Source: Spinellus fusiger (lineage: Eukaryota > Mucoromycota > Mucoromycetes > Mucorales > Phycomycetaceae). From it: a stretch of 64,000 nucleotides of DNA. This document shows positions 12,082-24,208 of this stretch, in pieces. The stretch lies in assembly GCA_025094145.1 (NCBI GenBank), contig JALLLS010000012.1:248001-312000 (forward strand), written 5' to 3'. The notes under the pieces are model-generated. The model did not search any database and was not told the origin of the DNA. It saw only the letters and a list, made by a program, of their open reading frames with translations. How positions within the stretch are numbered: position 1 is the first letter of the stretch; every line of letters starts with the position of its first letter. The position numbers were made by a program, and so were the translations under genes.

Positions 12082-13208
12082 TTAATATTTGTGCATTACT
12101 GAGCATGCTACGGAACCCAATGTTTGTCGAATGTACTCATGCTCTACATCATGGCCTATAGTTTATATTAGCCAATGAGTTGCTCTAAATAACACTTACT
12201 ATCTTCTACTTGTCCCCATCGGTGCATTTGTGCGTTCATCTCTACATGAGCTGCCTGTGATGCATGCTCTACTGACACTGCTCCCTTGACAAGTGCCAAT
12301 CCTACCAAGAAGCTCTTTGAACTCAATACACCCTTTTCAAAGGCAGACAGCTCAAGGTCATCCATGGCTTCAATCTCTTTTCTTAATCTAATCTTAGTGT
12401 CTTTAGGTTGAGTAGAGGCGAAAATAGAAGTGGTAGATTCAACATGGACACCATAAGTCTCTTGAGCCCACTTATGAATGGGTCTCCAGTACTGTTCTTG
12501 GAGATCAACAAGAACATCAGGGCCCTCTTCAAAATAGCAGGTGGCGTCGGTATCAAAATATGTCATAAGCTTGTCAATCACATCAGAACGAAGGGTTTGG
12601 TGGCCAGGATTCGAAGATCCAAAGGCATCAATTGCGCGTGCAATAATAGAAGTCTAAAGAAAGAAAGACGGTAGTGATAAGTAACTCTTTCTTATAGAGA
12701 AAAGAAGCCTACAGAAACGGCATGGCTTACCAAGGGCAATGTGTGTGCTTTGAGGTTCTCAGTCTGTGCATCCCACTCTGCAGCTGTCAATAGAGCCAGG
12801 TTGTATTGGGTTACGGGAAAACGCATCACATTATTGCCGGGAGTGCGCAGACTACGCTGATCGAGCAGAATCATATACTCATCTATTCATAATGAACACT
12901 TCATTCAAACTAACATGGGTATATATATATATAAAGAAACACTTACCGTTCTCCTTCTTAATGCCTACTTTTTTCCAGAAACGCTTCATTGTTCTCTCAG
13001 CACCTAAGTATGAAATAGTATCAGTAATGAGTCTTCATTGCTCTTATTCAATAAGTCCTTTCTTACGTTGAGCAGCTGCCTCTGCCTTTGTTTCAGCAGC
13101 AGTGGCAGCAACGGCATTTTTTTGAATAGCACTCAGAGAAAAGTGGTGCTGGTTGAGCTTTGCATTAAAGACTGAGGACCGAGACAATAAGCGAGGGAGG
13201 GAAGCCAT
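12082..13208 (-). CDS. ATP12: ATP12 chaperone, mitochondrial F1-ATPase assembly factor
   Basis: Five exons (13208-13067, 13003-12947, 12882-12731, 12653-12200, 12155-12082) give 292 aa. ATP12 binds the F1 alpha subunit in the mitochondrial matrix until it is placed into the alpha3beta3 hexamer. Evidence: the family opening TMKRFWKKVGI, then YMILLDQRSLRTPG, PVTQYNLALLTAAEWDAQ, YFDTDATCYFEEGP, and the C-terminal G-Q-V-E-D then HDVEHEYIRQTLGS. Residues 1-45 (Arg/Ser/Leu start, then an Ala/Lys-rich stretch) look like a mitochondrial presequence. The acceptor of exon 3 was fixed by frame, because the alternative AG a few bases downstream breaks the frame. Intron 4 is only 44 nt and the last exon adds the final 24 residues. 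Confidence 0.94.
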
Positions 13209-14198
13209 TCTTATCAATAGACTTTTTTTCTTTTTTTGGACAGTGTACCTATCTTGTATTTTCTGCACTATGTTTACCCAATGAGTGACTGCTACCCAAA
13301 AGACCATGCTATATTGGCAGAGGGGTTCTAAATGGTTCCTATTTGTATAAATTCACTATAGTATCCCTCAATACTCCTTGTAGAAGAAGGTTGTAAAACT
13401 ATAGACAGAAGAGTGGAGGAACTATCTCTGGCTATTGTTCTATACCATTTATTCTTTTCCTTTCCGTATTTCTGCTGAATCTTTCTGTATAAACTATAAG
13501 GAGAAGTGGGGACTATTCATTGCATAGAAGCAGTAATAGTGACAGCTGAGTAGTCCACAATAGAAATGTTCAGTATTCAGAATGGGCAAAATAGTAAAAA
13601 AAAAATTCCCCCGCTCTATTGAATAAGGGAAATCTCTTCGTTTCGACTGATAATATAAAATATAAAAAAGAAAGAATAATTTCACTGTGTTATAGGCTGT
13701 AAACACACACTATTCAATCAAGAAGACCAATTTGTGGAACAACTCGTGTCTTGTTGATGTTGGTTTGGTCGTAGTCAAGACAGGACATTTTGGCTCATCG
13801 ATATCTGTTTCTATACAGGAATCTTCACAGCTCTAATGGTAATGACTGTTTCTGAAGAGCCATTTCAATAAAGAACTATAGACAGTGAGTCAATAAAATT
13901 ATCATTAAACATATTTATAAATATCCAGCCATTCAATAGCAAAAGTAAAATAGCAAGCAGTTGTGTTGGGTTAGAATTTATGATGATGTGTCACCATTTG
14001 CCCATGTTTATCTATGCTTGTCTTTCTCCTTGCTTCTTTCCTTCCTCTTACTCTTTTTTTTTATAGTTCTTTAAAGAATAGTTTTTGCTATTTTTTTTTT
14101 AGTTTTTATTCTGTAAGTCCCATCTCTTCTTTATGAACAAGATATCTTCATAACTCAAGACCCACACTAGTACCTCTTCTTCTTTTACTGCACTAGCT
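13209..14198. other. Intergenic region between ATP12 and an unknown gene
   Basis: About 1 kb lying between two divergent starts. It is AT-rich with T-tracts near 14050-14105 and no convincing coding sequence. It presumably contains both promoters. Confidence 0.5.
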
Positions 14199-15070
14199 AT
14201 GGCTTCAACACTCAACAAATCTAAAACAAAGAACTCGGCCTACCAAGGTAATAACCTAAGGCAGACAAACAAAAAAAAGGCCAAAAAGAGAAACACAAAT
14301 CCACCAGAAAATCAAGAAAGGTAAATATTGATTGAGAATAGGACACATCCATTCTCGCTTGATCTAATCAAGGGCTTATCTATGCAGGCATACAATCCTC
14401 AGTAACATTAATAAGAGTACAAAAGAAGTCATCTATTCAAATGACGATTCTGCCCATTATGACGATCCAGATTATGATCGTGTAGTAGAACAACTCGATA
14501 AAATGAAACATCAGAAACTATCACGAGCCCAGCTATGGAGAGACAGTGAAAAAAAGCTAGTGCAGGAATGGTTTATAGCACAGAAACAGCAAGCATGGGA
14601 TGAATATTATGTAAGTGAATAAACAAAAGGGGCTGGCAATGATCAGTCTTTAGAGAATCAGAAGCCACGCTATGATTCTCTACTCTTTTTATCTGCTGCC
14701 ATTATAGGCTATGTACTAAAAACACATTCAATTGTTTTTAATCTACATGTTAGTGTGCTCGATTTCATGCTCGAGCAGAATTAATGCATTTAGTTCAACA
14801 AAAGATCACTGATCTGAATTATGAAGCAAACAAATTGAGGCATAAATGTAGCCTATCTTAATATCTTAATATGCCTACTTTCTTTGTTGAAAATATTAAT
14901 ATATTCCCCTTACTTCTATTGTATACAGCATTCCAAACTAACCCTATTTTATCTTTCTCACAGTTTCTCCCGAGTATGAAACTCTTTCTAACGAAGACAT
15001 CTCACTTACACCAACAGAATTCGAGCATACATTAGACTCGACTGATATCCTTTTTATGAACCTATGTTGA
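14199..15070 (+). CDS. Uncharacterised charged protein (3' end uncertain)
   Basis: A four-exon model (14199-14320, 14388-14610, 14754-14847, 14964-15070) gives 181 aa. The head is basic (clusters of Lys around residues 28-35), followed by an acidic Asp/Tyr stretch (DDSAHYDDPDYD) and a helical Gln/Lys/Trp-rich middle (LSRAQLWRDSEKKL, QKQQAWDEYY, AELMHLVQQKITDL). All splice sites are canonical and all junctions keep the frame. I recognise no family. The end is doubtful: the frame stops at 15068-15070, but an overlapping frame 15046-15144 continues with similar acidic/proline composition, as if a one-base shift in a T-run had cut the protein or a splice was missed. A further Ser/Thr-rich frame lies at about 15238-15405. 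Confidence 0.5.
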
Positions 15071-16237
15071 TTTTAGAGCCCCCTGAGGAAAGAATACCGT
15101 CCAAAAAAAATGTCCTTAACTTTTCTATCTCTCTTTCTAACTAATTTGTATGTATACATTCAATTGTGCTGGTGTCTCTTTTTTATATTTCTCAACTTTA
15201 TTTATGCGCATTTACACATCATACAACCTACAACACATGGAGTTCTCCAGAAAGTCCGCAAGTGTTCTGCTATGAAGCGACCTCGCCTATCACAGTCTAC
15301 TCCGAACAAGAATTCAGAAACGAGCTTTCCGATTCATTGACAAACTCTTCATACCATACCTGTCTTAACTTTGTATCTCCTTCATCTCCTTACTTATCTC
15401 TATGATACATTAGATATAGATATAGATTTATAGCTACTTTTACTATAGCCCGTTCATTTTATACATATCTATATAAATACAATAGCAAGAATGAATAAAA
15501 GTCCTTTTTTCTCGGATATTGTTTGAGGAACTTATTGTATTTGATAGAGATCATTATTATTTCCTTAGTTCATCATCTTTTTGAGCACCGATATCTTTTC
15601 TTTTTATGTATTCTCTAGAGTGAGAAATATAATTTGTTCATAGGTTTTTATTTATCTTCTTCCCCTCCTCCTATCTTGCTTTCCCTTCCCCTCCCTTTGA
15701 TTTATTTTGATCTATTATTTATGATAAACTATATACACATGAAAATAAAATAAAAAAGAAACATCCCCAAAAACAATAGTAAATGCACATTTATTTTATT
15801 AGTAATTGATCGACATGGCATCTCGTAATCATAATAATAGTAGTATAAATCAACAAGTGTATGTCACTAGAGATATTAATCATGCCATAGCCCTTGAGAT
15901 CTTTGTATCGTATTCTATTTTATTTCTCGGATGAGAAAGAGAATGGTAAGTCATTGAATCAATATAGCTTTTTTTATCAAGTTGTTTAGAATAGTCTTGG
16001 TCCAATATACTACATCGACTACCAGTATTTAAAAACTACGCTTGTAATATCCATCAATAACACAATAAAGTAACTAACGAAAAGAAATGGTTGTTTTGAA
16101 CCCCTAATTTATTTATTAATATGAATTTAATTTATCTTTATAGTGCTATAGCTTTATGAGATCAATAGATAGAGACCTAATACTTTCAATAAATAAATAG
16201 AGAGGTGTCGATAATATAAAACAATAGTTTTAATCGC
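15071..16237. other. Gene-poor region downstream of the unknown gene
   Basis: AT-rich. It contains the possible extension frames of the upstream gene (15046-15144 and about 15238-15405) and CT-rich stretches near 15655-15700. No independent gene is supported. Confidence 0.4.
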
Positions 16238-17340
16238 AGGTTGATTAATAATCACTATCAGTCTTTAGTATCAATGACAGCCTGGCATCTCCGCCCCATG
16301 CTGGCAATAAAGGTGTCTGCTACTTCCTTCAATATTCTACCCCATTTCAGCGTCATGGCAGCCTCCAATTGCTGTTTGGTGGAATATATTCTATTTTATT
16401 TCCTAAAAAGAAAAAAGAAAAAAAACTTCTTGAGTTGGGCTCACAGATGCTCAATTGGACTGAGATTGGGGCTTTGCGAGGGCCAGTAAAGAGTCATCAC
16501 TATCTCAATGGCAGCCTTCCAATTGAGTTAATTTACTCGTATGGGACCTAGCATTGTTATCTTTTAGGAGTTCATTAAGAGTAGGTATTTGTAGGGAGGG
16601 GGAGGGGGGAGAGAATCAAGTTTATGGCAGCAGGTTTTTCTCAAGACATCCATGGAGTTATCGGAGTTTATCATACCGTCACTTCACCACCACCAAACTT
16701 CCTTGTTTCCAGGACATTCTCGGGCTTAAAGGCCGTACCATGTTGTCTGTCGAATTTGACGCCCCTACCATGGATAATCAGCTTTACTCTAGATTATTCT
16801 AAAAAAAAAAGACTATTTTCTGCTATTGCCCATACATCTAGTGAACATACTCATGGGCCCACTGAAGCCTTGTTTCTACGCTCTTTTTTATCAAAAAAAA
16901 ATTCTAACAGACTGTACGAATGAAATTCTACTTTATCAAAGTATCCCTTTGTAATTACTCTTGAGATCTTGCTGGCCATGTTCACCACAATGACTTTTTT
17001 TTTGTCAAAAATCACTCACAACTGTTCAATATAACCGTCCATGGACTCAGTCATTAAGCCTACTCCTTTGATTATGCATGAGTAAAGGTGCCACCGAGTT
17101 TGTCTTTTTGTGATACCTTGCTATGCCTTCTATCCCTTTAGGATGCATAGTGAGCATATGAGGTGTCTCAGACAGAGTAGAGTTCAAGTTCAACACCTAG
17201 TGGAAGACGACTGAATGGATATTGATGCCAGTATCTTTTTTATACATCTCAAGAACTGTGTGGAAGATATTCACGGTGTTGGATGGTATAGACATTATAA
17301 ATAAATTCTTTTCTTATCAAAAGAATAAAATAGTGTGGAA
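16238..17340 (-). mobile_element. Degenerate Tc1/mariner-type transposon (transposase pseudogene A)
   Basis: Reading the minus strand gives scattered but clear Tc1/mariner transposase pieces. Around 16800-16640 there is FKPENVLETRKFGGGEVTV. Around 16500-16430 there is the DDE-domain hallmark WPSQSPNLSPIEHL followed by a stop codon and AQLKK. The C-terminal end KEVADTFIASMGRRCQAVI is near 16320-16260. Stops and frameshifts separate the pieces, so the element is dead. The 5' portion (towards 17340) is too decayed to read and the element ends were not found. It lies back to back with a second, different relic. Confidence 0.8.
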
Positions 17341-18375
17341 TTTAAGACAACTGGCTTTTTTCGCTCCACCACTTTAGTATGTTAAAGCCAATCATACATC
17401 AGGACAGATAGATGATACAAGGTGTTGTGTATCAGGTAAAAAATTAAAGAAATGTTGGATTGAATATATTAAATAGAGAAAATAATATATTAGATTAATG
17501 ATTTATTCAATAAAATGTTATAATGCGTATGCTAAGCGATAGTAGTTATGTTCTACAATCACCTTCAATTATAGGTTGTTGTTGTTGTTGTTGTTGTTGT
17601 TGTTACTATACTGTATTCTTAACCATTGTTACGTTTTACGCAAAGACAATTCCATATGCTATACCGTGTCGGCCTATTCAATAATGAATACAAAAAAGCT
17701 TTAAGCAAAAATACATGGTCTATCATGATGGGTCATAGAATAAGCTGGAGATTCATACCATTCATAGTATTGATATGATTGTTGCAGAAGCTTAGAATCA
17801 AATCACAACAGTAGTCAATAACCTCAATATCAATTGGAATAAGATACATGATAGTGTTTATATTGAAATTAGTATTTCTTTATCTTTACCATTTTTCTTT
17901 GATTGATCAATGTTACTAAGCGTTATATAGTTCTTATAACTTTATTTCAGAGCAAAGTATATAAGTTGGAAAATTGCTGAACAATAAACCTTAATCTGAT
18001 ATTTTTCTATTGTTACTATTATGTTTTGAGTCTATCCTTTGGATAACATCTATTCTCTGAGCTGAGTATCTTTTCAGTAAAAAGTTGAAAGCCATACCCA
18101 CCTTCCACTTAGTGTATTTTTGTTATTACCTTTTTGTTACATTGTCAACTTTGTTTAATCTAAAGATCATTTTATCTTGTTCAAGTAGTGTCTTATTTGA
18201 GCGTGTGCACTATACAACCAAAATGAATAGATAACACTATTAAACTTTACACAAACTATATACAATCACACCCAATTGAATTTAATACTTGCCTAAATTT
18301 TAATATATAAAAAAAAAGATACTTGTTTTTGCATAAAACTTTTACTCTTTCCTAATATGATTAAACCAGCACACT
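17341..18375. other. AT-rich region between two transposon relics
   Basis: No coding sequence is supported. A (GTT)n run sits at 17575-17604. A stretch near 17424-17448 (TGTGTATCAGGTAAAAAA) resembles the reverse complement of the right end of relic B and may be its left terminal inverted repeat. If so, most of this interval is transposon sequence. Confidence 0.4.
17575..17604. repeat. (GTT)10 microsatellite
   Basis: Ten uninterrupted GTT units in non-coding sequence between the two mariner relics. Confidence 0.95.
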
Positions 18376-19497
18376 ATGTCAGACACATTTTCAGAAACTA
18401 ATACCTGTGGAGAATATGATAAAGCAGAAGATAAAAAGCTATGGAGCATTTATTACCAGTTTAAGGCTGGATTAAAAATGACTGTCACTGCAAACATAGT
18501 TGAGATGAAAAAGCCCACAGTTCAAAATAGTATTAAAAATATCCATAAACACATATCACCATTGCGTTTAAAGAGTCATGTAAAACATAAAAAATTGAAT
18601 GAGAGGGACCTCAGGCATCTGGAAAAGGTCATTAGAAGGGATCTATTTGCCCCATACAATCAACTGAAATTAGAAATGTTAAAGATTCAGGTGGATGTAT
18701 GTAGAAACACCATGATCAGTTATTGAAATCAGTTAGGGTTTGGATCTTTTTATGTATATCGCACTCTGGCCTTGACTGAAAAACACAAAGAGAAATGGCT
18801 TTGTTGGGCTAAGGAACATGTCAATTGGACGAGCGACCAGTGGAGAAGTGTCATGCCTTGGAGCTATTTTTAGGTTGATGAATTTGGCCCACGAGTCTTT
18901 GTTGATGGCACTATAAGCCAAGACAAATATATCACTGTTTTAGTTGTTGAGTTCTATCCTTGATATATGGAATTGCATCAGAAAGTAGAACAGTAAGTTT
19001 CTGTTACAATAAGAGGGTGCTAGCTGTCATACTGGGGCCTATACCAGTTGGTGGGAAAAGGTCAATAAAATTAGGGACTCTGAGTACTAGCCCACACAAA
19101 GCTCTGACTTGAACCCAATTGAGCATCTTTGGGAGGAACTGGACAGAGCAGTTCGGAAGAGGATGACCCCAGCAAGCACCCTCCAGGATCTGAAAGCTCT
19201 CCTGGTCCAGGAATGGGACAAGATTCCCAAGGAGGTTACCAACAACCTCATCAGCAGCATACATTGGAAATGTAGGGCTGTTATAATAGATGCCAAGGGT
19301 GGAAGCGCCAAATATTAAGGGCTTCCACCCAATAAATTTGTATATATTATCCTGTTGACCTTCTTTATACTTCATCCAATTTTCAAGTCTCTACTGTGTG
19401 TTTAATGTGTATTTTTATTAAAAGTAATAAGTATTTCCCCAAACAAGAATTCATGTCGAAAAATAAAACCTTTATTATTTTTTTGCCTGACACTGTA
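18376..19497 (+). mobile_element. Degenerate Tc1/mariner-type transposon (transposase pseudogene B)
   Basis: An open start (18376-18726, 116 codons) resembles the helix-turn-helix N-terminal half of a Tc1 transposase. After a stop, the characteristic ALTEKHKEKWLCWAKEHVNW and VDEFGPRVFVDG follow in shifted frames (18760-18920). The C-terminal DDE end is QSSDLNPIEHLWEELDRAVR through IDAKGGSAKY, open at 19109-19318. Several stops and frameshifts mean it cannot encode a full enzyme. The sequence GCCTGACACTG followed by TA at 19485-19497 looks like a terminal inverted repeat with the TA target site. A weak match at 17424 may be the other end. Confidence 0.8.
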
Positions 19498-22400
19498 TTA
19501 CATCACCACATCAAAGGTGGTTTCTTCCGGGATTCAGATATCTACAGGTAAATCTACATAATAATCTTTATTTAAAAACTAACATGAATACATATTAATT
19601 TATTTTTGTTTCTTTTCAAATAGATTTGCTATTTTTAAACAATTATAATTCGTCTCTATATCCTAAAGATCTCCTGGTGTGTAGTAGAGTTAGTAGCATT
19701 AAGAATAGGAGATTTATAAACAAGTTGTCTATTTTAGGAATTTCTACTTTAACAACACAGTCTTTAATACTATGTGCGTGAATCTATTCAGTTCGTTATA
19801 AATAGAAAAAAGAATAGTGTTATTTTTTATCCGAGTGAATAGACTTGAGCTTTTAAATCTACCGATAAAACAGCCTAAGGAGTAGGAAAATTTTAAAAGG
19901 TGTAGTTAGTGTTAATAATGTCTATTATAATTTGACAATATTTCCTAATTTGGATACTACTAATTCATACTATATTCATATTCCTTCAATTAATCAATAG
20001 ATGTATACTTTTTCCATGTATTTTATGCATACTGAATTGACATAACTTTATTTTGTACTTATTATGATTTTGACTATTTTACAGTCATTGAAATTATTAA
20101 ATATATATCTATTTTCGCTTGGTATATCGTTCAATGTGCCATATTAATCATTATCTATTGAGTGGATGGCTCTTTTTATTCTTCAATGATATATAGCAAT
20201 GATACTTTGTTCTAAACATTAGAGATTGTAAACTATTTAACCTCGGTGTCTTTAGAGAAAGACACTGAAATAGAAATCTTTAAGCTCAATAACTTCTTAA
20301 TGGTATTTTTTTAGTTTTATATCCTTTTAAAACTATTTTATATACTCACTATATCTATCTACAAATGAATAAACTCGGCAAGTTAACTACTCGATATATT
20401 CAAAGTAACTCAATGTGAGATCTACCTATGGAGCTTGGAGCATCAATTTATGGTTTAAAACAAAAGATGCTCATTAGTAAAACTTCACACAGTGTACAAG
20501 GTAGATATCAAATATGAGACGCTATTAGTAGATCAGCAACAGAGAAAGATAAAATTAAAGTAAAATAACGTCTTATGGAAAAGTCTCTGATACATTCCTC
20601 ATGCTACTACACCATGATTACATATCCCAAGTTAGCAGAATCTATTAGACATTGAATGTTTTGAGAATACAATACTATTATAATTTTTCGTGAGATCTGT
20701 TAACTTTTGTGATAGTATAATTTATATATTATTGAGTCTTTCATGCAATCATAAGTATGTTTAGCCTATCACTAAAGATTTTGGACATCACAAGTCTCAT
20801 TATAAAATTAATTTTGTCACAAGATAGTAGTAAAATCACATCGCGGAATAAAAACCATATTAGTAGTTGGTTTACTGGATCCTTTATCATTAAGATATTT
20901 GAATACTATTTATTTTTTATAAACTTTATTTAGTGGTTCTATGTTTTATCTATGGTAAATATGGTTAGATACATAAAGAGACATACAGTAAAGGCCATTG
21001 ACAAGGTATTAAGCCATAGTGTTTACAAAATATCAATTTGATAATAATCTCATGCTACTTACCAGTCATAGTTAAGAGAATAAAAAACTGGCCAAGAAGT
21101 GAACACTAATGATTTCAAGGCATTGTCTTTACTACTATCCTATAGGTTGTTATGGTTAGATAAACACACAAACACGCACGCACGCACATACAGCCAGATT
21201 TATTTGCTAAGACTATAGCTTGGGAAACGTATCAAGGATACAGGTCTCTGAAAAGTATTACCAACTGATAGACCTTTTTATTGAATAGATTAAAATAAAC
21301 AGATGGTTACCCTAACTAGAAATATAGCGTAAATACAGCTTTAAAGATAAATGTGGAATCACAAAACAATTCTAATAGATTTATGGCAGTTAAATTATTA
21401 AAAGAATATTCCCATATCATATGAATAAAACATCAAATATATAGTGTTAACCAATTAATATCTATCATTCAGTAAACATCTTTGTTTTTGATATCATAAT
21501 AGTAATAATAATAAACTTGTTTTATCCTTAATTCTTGGGCAGTATGATTAGACAATGAACAAGGAATTCATAAAGTGTGAATACATCTTACTGTGTCTTA
21601 ATCAACGAAACAAAGATAGGATTTATTTTTGTTTTTATTTAGTATTAGAAAGATACAAAAGTAATAGTAGAAGTGGTCTATTATGCTATCTTTCAAGTAA
21701 GTATTATTTCTCTATTAGAATTTCATTTTATTGATGTGTGTTTATTATCACAAAGACAGCATATATATCATTAGAATAAACAATAACCAAGCTATAGAGT
21801 ATAGACAGTGGTGAAAAACAATACTCTGCTATTTTTACCAAAGTATCAATACTAATTATCTTGGTTTATATACCATGCTGATATTTTCATATCTATCATA
21901 CTGTAAGCATAGGAGCTGACAGATGACAGCAAGAAAAAGAAAAAGAAAGTGAAATTCTATCTCTTCTTATCACTACAACGCAATATCACGTCATCTAATG
22001 TGATATTGCATCTTTTCCATTCTTCTTCTTAGACACCATCTTGTAACAGTAGATTTCATTTTCTCTGCAGACACTTAAAGGATAGTCTTTAGTATATTGT
22101 GGTATTTATGTACATAGTGCCGTCGTGTAATGTTGATAAGTGGAGTGAGATGAACCATTGTTTTAGTTGAAGCCCCGTAGAAATAGTTCCGCTCTTATTG
22201 TATTTCTTGGACTCTTCTTTGAAGAAGTGTCCCTTGACAAAGTTCACAATCTAATCATTCTTTAAAGATTAGACATTGAGCTCTATTGAGTTTCTGGATA
22301 GGAGAAGACTAGCTTATATGACTCTTTTCTTTTAATGAATGCATGTTTAGTCATTTTAAGGGAGTCATTATTTACTATCTCCAGGCCAACTTATTCGATA

Positions 22401-23005
22401 GTTGTATCAGATGTCACAACCCCTGTTTTCTATTCAATGCCATCTGTGAGTTGAGTTTCTCATAGTGGTTGAACACAGCTTGGAAAAAGAAAAAAGAAAA
22501 TTTGCTCTTTATTTAATAATAATAAAAACAGTTTATCATGTTTTTTTTTATATCCACAAACATTCTTTTTATTCAACCCCAACATGGGAAATAGTATTTA
22601 TTTATTGATGTAGATGTGAGAGTATATCTATTTATCCATCTATGTGTGAATGGGTGGGTGGGTGTGTATTTATATATTTATATGTGTATTTATATATGTA
22701 TTTGTCTATTTATATGTCTATCTATATGACTATCTATTTATCTGTCCATCTATCTATCAATGTCCATGTCTGTCTATCTATTTATCTGTGTGTGTGTGTG
22801 TGTGTGTGCCAATATATATCTATATTTGTACATGTAGGTGTATCAATGTCTATAAATGTCTATATTCTCTATTGTGTCCACCTTCCTTTTATGCTCTAGT
22901 AAAAATGCAAGGCAGCTGAGTCGGTTCTTATGTAGTAGTGACTCAAGCCAAATCAAAATAAAAAACGAAACAAATAGCACGGCACAGATCACTCAACCTT
23001 AGTCC
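19498..23005. other. Gene desert, AT-rich
   Basis: About 3.5 kb with no supportable gene. It includes short CA/CG-type repeats (about 21170-21190) and a long low-complexity stretch near 22620-22870 built from TATC/TATT-like units and a (GT)n run. The open frames in that stretch are artefacts of the repeat. Confidence 0.6.
22625..22870. repeat. Low-complexity TATT/TCTA-rich and (GT)n tract
   Basis: An imperfect tetranucleotide-rich region containing about eleven GT dinucleotides near 22787-22808. It generates two spurious overlapping Tyr/Val/Ile-rich open frames. Confidence 0.75.
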
Positions 23006-24024
23006 ATGTGTACCACTTACTACGAGAATATTTCAATGCCCGTGATATTCACCGGTCCATGGATGCAGTCACAGCCACAACAGCTCCTGAGTGTGTTTAC
23101 TAAAGCCATGTCTTGCAGCCTACCAAAGACTACAGGTGTTTATTCTCTGTTTGGGATTGTAGCTACAACAGCAGCTGTTTTTGTGACAGGAATATGGATA
23201 GGAAAGAAGCTGGGTGAAAAGGTAAGCAGCACTCGCCTCTTGCACTCATTCAACCCATGGCACTAGTCTGTAGGAGATCAGCCACGTTCCCGTCAAGACA
23301 CAGACAGTGAAAAGGACAGTGAAAAGGACAGCGAAGAAGACAGTGAAGAAGACAGCGATTCTCTCGATGCTTTTCCTACTGGTAAACTGGACGCGTCTAA
23401 ATACAAAGACTATAAAATGGTAGGGTTATGGGAGAAGGAGGAGATATTTTGTTACTGAGCTTGGGTAGGTCTTTGTTGTTCGGTCTGACTTGGGAATGAC
23501 CAAGGGAAAAATTGCTGCTCAGGTAAGTTTCATTTATGATGATGATGGAGGATGATTGAGCAGAAAAGATAGTGCGGACATGCGACATTGGCTTGTTACA
23601 AATCAGTAAAGCAGTCCAACCCAGAGGTAAGTTTAGTAAGGCTCTGCACCTCTTTATTCATTTCTGCAGATTCTGCGTGCCTGGGAGTGTTCTGGACAAG
23701 CAAAAATCGCCCTCAAAGCCTCCAGTGAGGATGAACTGTAAGAAATGACAATGGAGAGAGTGCACTCTAATAGAATGGATTTAGGGATATGCTCCAAGCC
23801 ATTGCCTTGAGCCACCAACTGACAGCCCAGAGCATTCGGGATGCAGGCAGAACACAGATTGCTGCTGGTTCCAAGACAGTCCTTGGCATTGGACCTGGTG
23901 AGTTTGTGTGTGGTGTGTGTGTATGTGTTTTTGTTTTTTTTTGTTTCTCTTTTTCATTTCTCTCCCTCGGATAGGTCCTATCGAACTCATCAATGAGGTA
24001 ACAGGCCATTTAAAACTGCTTTAG
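23006..24024 (+). CDS. PTH2: Peptidyl-tRNA hydrolase 2 (Pth2 family), membrane-anchored
   Basis: Seven exons (23006-23221, 23267-23419, 23469-23522, 23573-23626, 23670-23737, 23785-23897, 23975-24024) give 235 aa. The enzyme releases tRNA from peptidyl-tRNA that drops off ribosomes. Residues about 47-66 form one transmembrane helix ([18 protein letters not shown]). A Ser/Asp/Glu repeat linker follows (residues 84-104), then the Pth2 domain: [31 protein letters not shown] with His144, [14 protein letters not shown], and [22 protein letters not shown] with Asp201, ending in VTGHLKLL. The anchor suggests a mitochondrial outer-membrane or ER protein, like human PTRH2 and yeast Pth2. The ATG at 23006 is the first in frame; a second Met 30 nt downstream is possible. 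Confidence 0.95.
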
Positions 24025-24208
24025 CTGTTATTACCAAAAGTAGCAATCTAGCTGGTCCAAGCGACAAGCTGGACTGTATTCTCTTATCCTTGAGGAATCT
24101 TGGGGCGATAAAACTTAAAATAGTGTGTAACGCACTTGCCTATTTATTTCTTCTTTTCTCTGTTGTCTTTTAGCTGTTCTTTGTTAGTGTTGATTGTTAT
24201 TGTTTTGA

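Noticed and set aside
22642..22919. Two overlapping Tyr/Val/Ile-rich frames
   Set aside because: Produced by TATT/TCTA and GT microsatellites.
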